64,000 bases of DNA, from contig NZ_JFZC01000038.1 in the NCBI RefSeq assembly GCF_000648615.1, forward strand, positions 1 through 64,000, in the 5' to 3' direction. The stretch is from Sporolactobacillus terrae DSM 11697 (GTDB lineage: Bacteria > Bacillota > Bacilli > Bacillales > Sporolactobacillaceae). The notes under the pieces were generated by a model, which was not told the DNA's origin, made no database searches, and worked only from the letters and a program-made list of their open reading frames with translations. Both the position numbers and the translations under genes were made by a program. Below, piece by piece: positions 62,575-64,000 of this stretch (within the stretch, counting starts at the first letter, position 1; each line of letters opens with the position of its first letter).

Positions 62575-62752
62575 CGTACAGGATCGCCTTGGCAGAATCG
62601 GAAAGCGCCACACAACGACGCGCAGCAGCTCGCGGTGCGCCCGCGGCAAGCGAGCAGCTGGAGTGTCGTTTGTGCACAAGGTGATGAACAAAGCCCGAAT
62701 GGAAGGCGGAAGTAAGGACCGAGCGCTTTTTGCCCGGTTTTTCTTATCACCC
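62575..62752 (+). repeat. dispersed repeat copy R6
   Basis: Shares CTCGCGGTGCGCCCGCGGCAAGCGAG (in two blocks) with R4, AGCAGCTGGAGTG with R2, TGTGCACAA with R1, and the end GGCGGAAGTAAGGACCG followed by a CGCTTTTTGCCCGGTTTTTCTT hairpin. It fills most of the 402-bp gap before bioY. Confidence 0.78.
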
Positions 62753-62779
62753 TAAATGTTAACTTTTTTAAAGATATGG

Positions 62780-62808
62780 TTGACATATAACGAATGTAAA
62801 CCTAAAAT
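62780..62808 (+). promoter_or_regulatory. bioY promoter
   Basis: TTGACA at 62780-62785, a 17-bp spacer, and TAAAAT at 62803-62808 form a near-consensus sigma-A promoter 32 bp before the bioY start. It overlaps the BirA-like operator. Confidence 0.85.
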
Positions 62809-62823
62809 TATTTTTGGTTAACG
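62795..62823. promoter_or_regulatory. BirA (biotin repressor) operator
   Basis: TGTAAACC at 62795-62802 and GGTTAACG at 62816-62823 form an inverted repeat with a 13-bp spacer and match the GTTAACC-type half-sites of Gram-positive BirA operators. It covers the -10 box of the bioY promoter, so biotinyl-AMP-bound BirA would repress bioY and bioB. Confidence 0.82.
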
Positions 62824-62839
62824 AAAAGGAGGGCTATTC

Positions 62840-63394
62840 TTGAAAACGCGATCGATTACCTTAGTTTCACTGTTCGTCGCCGTGATGATTGCTTTTGGCG
62901 CACTGCCAACCCTAGTTATTCCATTTATTCCTGTTCCTTTTACGTTTCAAATGATCGGTGTGATGCTGGTCGGCAGTATCTTAGGAGCTAGAAAAGGGCT
63001 TATTGCGATGCTCGTTTTTATAGCACTTGCAGCGGCAGGAGTTCCAGTACTTTCCGGATATCGCGGGGGATTAGGGGTTTTGCTTGGACCAACTGGAGGC
63101 TATATTCTCGCATGGCCGCTTGCCACCTTTGTCATTGGTCTGATTACGGATTACATAAACACAAAGAAATGGGCGCTGTTTCGCTACTATCTGGCGATTC
63201 TCGCCGGTATTTTGATTATTTATTTCGTCGGCGTCCCGTGGTTTGCTTTCTATAATCACTTGCCGCTTCTTGGTGTAGCGGAAAGCAATTTGCCGCTGCT
63301 ATTGCTTGATCTTGTAAAAGCCGGGGCGGCAGCTGTCGTTGCGTGTCGGCTAAAGCAAAGACTGCCCTTTCTAAAAAAATCGAAACTTGTATAA
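62840..63394 (+). CDS. bioY: biotin transporter S component BioY
   Basis: A 184-residue ECF S component with six helices and the BioY-typical FIPVPFTFQMIGVMLVGSILGARKG and LLGPTGGYILAWP segments. It starts at TTG 62840 after AGGAGGG. It imports biotin or a precursor with the ECF energising module encoded elsewhere. It is in one operon with bioB. Confidence 0.95.
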   Translation: MKTRSITLVSLFVAVMIAFGALPTLVIPFIPVPFTFQMIGVMLVGSILGARKGLIAMLVFIALAAAGVPVLSGYRGGLGVLLGPTGGYILAWPLATFVIGLITDYINTKKWALFRYYLAILAGILIIYFVGVPWFAFYNHLPLLGVAESNLPLLLLDLVKAGAAAVVACRLKQRLPFLKKSKLV

Positions 63395-63412
63395 AATCGG
63401 GGAGGGATCGTT

Positions 63413-64000
63413 GTGAAATGGTATCATCTTGCGCAGCGTGTGATTGGCGGTTACGCCTGTACACGCAGCGAAGCGCAGGAAATGCTCCGGGTCGCAGATG
63501 ATGAAACACTGGATCTTGTCTACGGGGCATACCAATTGCGCAGACATTATTATGGAACGGCGATGAAATTAAATCTGATTATTAATGCGAAAAGCGGCCG
63601 CTGTGCCGAAAATTGTGCCTATTGTTCCCAATCGATTTACGCCGAAACGTCAATCGACGCCTATCCATTGGTGAGCGAGGATGTGATTGTTCAAGGAGCA
63701 AGACAGGCCTATGAGAATCAGATCGGAACCTATTGCATTGTCATGAGCGGACGAAAGGCTTCGCCGCGCGAAGTGCGCACTGTCTGCTCGGCAGTCAAAA
63801 AGATCAAAAAGGAAATGCCTATTAAAATTTGTGCGTGTCTTGGCTTGATTAATGGGGAGCAGGCCAAAGCGTTAAAAGCGGCGGGTGTGGATCGCTTTAA
63901 TCACAACCTGAATACGAACGCTTCTCACTATGACCAAATTGCGACCACACATCATTATCAGGATCGTGTCGCAACGATTAAGGCAGTGAAAAACGCCAAA
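63413..64000 (+). CDS. bioB: biotin synthase (partial, runs off the window)
   Basis: From GTG 63413 the frame is open to the end of the window (196 codons). It has the radical-SAM cluster CAENCAYC and the BioB-specific SQS, KICACLGL and FNHNLNT motifs that bind dethiobiotin and the second cluster. It converts dethiobiotin to biotin. GGGGAGGG precedes the GTG by 5 bp, and bioY ends 18 bp upstream. Together with BioY this suggests dethiobiotin uptake and finishing, or a full pathway further right. Confidence 0.95.
   Translation, partial: MKWYHLAQRVIGGYACTRSEAQEMLRVADDETLDLVYGAYQLRRHYYGTAMKLNLIINAKSGRCAENCAYCSQSIYAETSIDAYPLVSEDVIVQGARQAYENQIGTYCIVMSGRKASPREVRTVCSAVKKIKKEMPIKICACLGLINGEQAKALKAAGVDRFNHNLNTNASHYDQIATTHHYQDRVATIKAVKNAK

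Overview
The window looks like the chromosome of a lactic-acid-producing, low-to-mid G+C member of the Bacilli. A Sporolactobacillus-like lineage fits best, but I infer this from gene content only. Supporting signs are the complete lactate racemase operon (larR-larABCDE), AdhE under cre- and Rex-like sites, the monomeric B12-dependent ribonucleotide reductase of the Lactobacillus leichmannii type, a complete lower mevalonate pathway, an FLP-type redox regulator, and a BirA-type site before bioY-bioB. The backbone is split by worn mobile DNA and by a dispersed repeat seen at least six times.

Layout. 1-3.6 kb is AT-rich debris: a beheaded ABC ATPase with its permease, an IS66 remnant, a phage-like orphan and a broken MBL-fold gene. 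3.6-8 kb has a DapA-like aldolase, a divergent YczE/MarR pair, a GNAT enzyme, and a TetR/SDR pair sharing a palindromic operator. 8-9 kb holds an IS605-like scrap and a truncated Rpn-type gene. 9-12.7 kb is the riboflavin operon ribD-ribE-ribBA-ribH behind an FMN riboswitch. 13.7-17.2 kb is a metal/redox cluster (P1B ATPase, CopZ-like, Dps-like, FLP-type regulator) with two FNR-like boxes. 17.2-22.4 kb contains two collinear copies of an FLP-repeat-helicase-loader block that decayed reciprocally, an intact IS4 element, a homocitrate-synthase-like fragment and an AnfO-family gene.

22.4-26.3 kb (minus strand) is a cobalamin unit: nrdJ with paired NrdR-like boxes, an ECF S component, a DUF4430 protein and the PduO adenosyltransferase. 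26.8-31 kb is mvk-mvaD-pmk-fni, followed by a small membrane protein and a TctA-like permease. 32.8-38.4 kb has a short UvrC-like nuclease, an unknown protein, an MdaB-like flavoprotein, a glycosyltransferase, an OppF remnant, a UvrC scrap and a uracil-DNA glycosylase. 38.5-43 kb has mqo and adhE. 43-45.4 kb has an SDR and an AraC regulator. 45.6-53 kb is the lar locus plus a NiCoT nickel permease, which together make racemase, nickel-pincer cofactor, lactate channel and nickel supply.

53.1-57.1 kb appears to be an integrated rolling-circle plasmid: MobV relaxase with a recognisable oriT, a truncated Rep, and cargo. The cargo is a secreted cationic protein with exactly two cysteines, divergent from a two-gene operon for a 59-residue membrane protein and a DsbA-like oxidoreductase. 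I read it as a candidate undescribed disulfide-stabilised bacteriocin with immunity and folding genes. 57.3-64 kb carries a broken secreted protein gene, an MFS transporter, a deleted aminoglycoside phosphotransferase, a NERD protein with a 21-bp repeat tail, a GNAT enzyme, a papain-like fold enzyme, and bioY-bioB running off the end.
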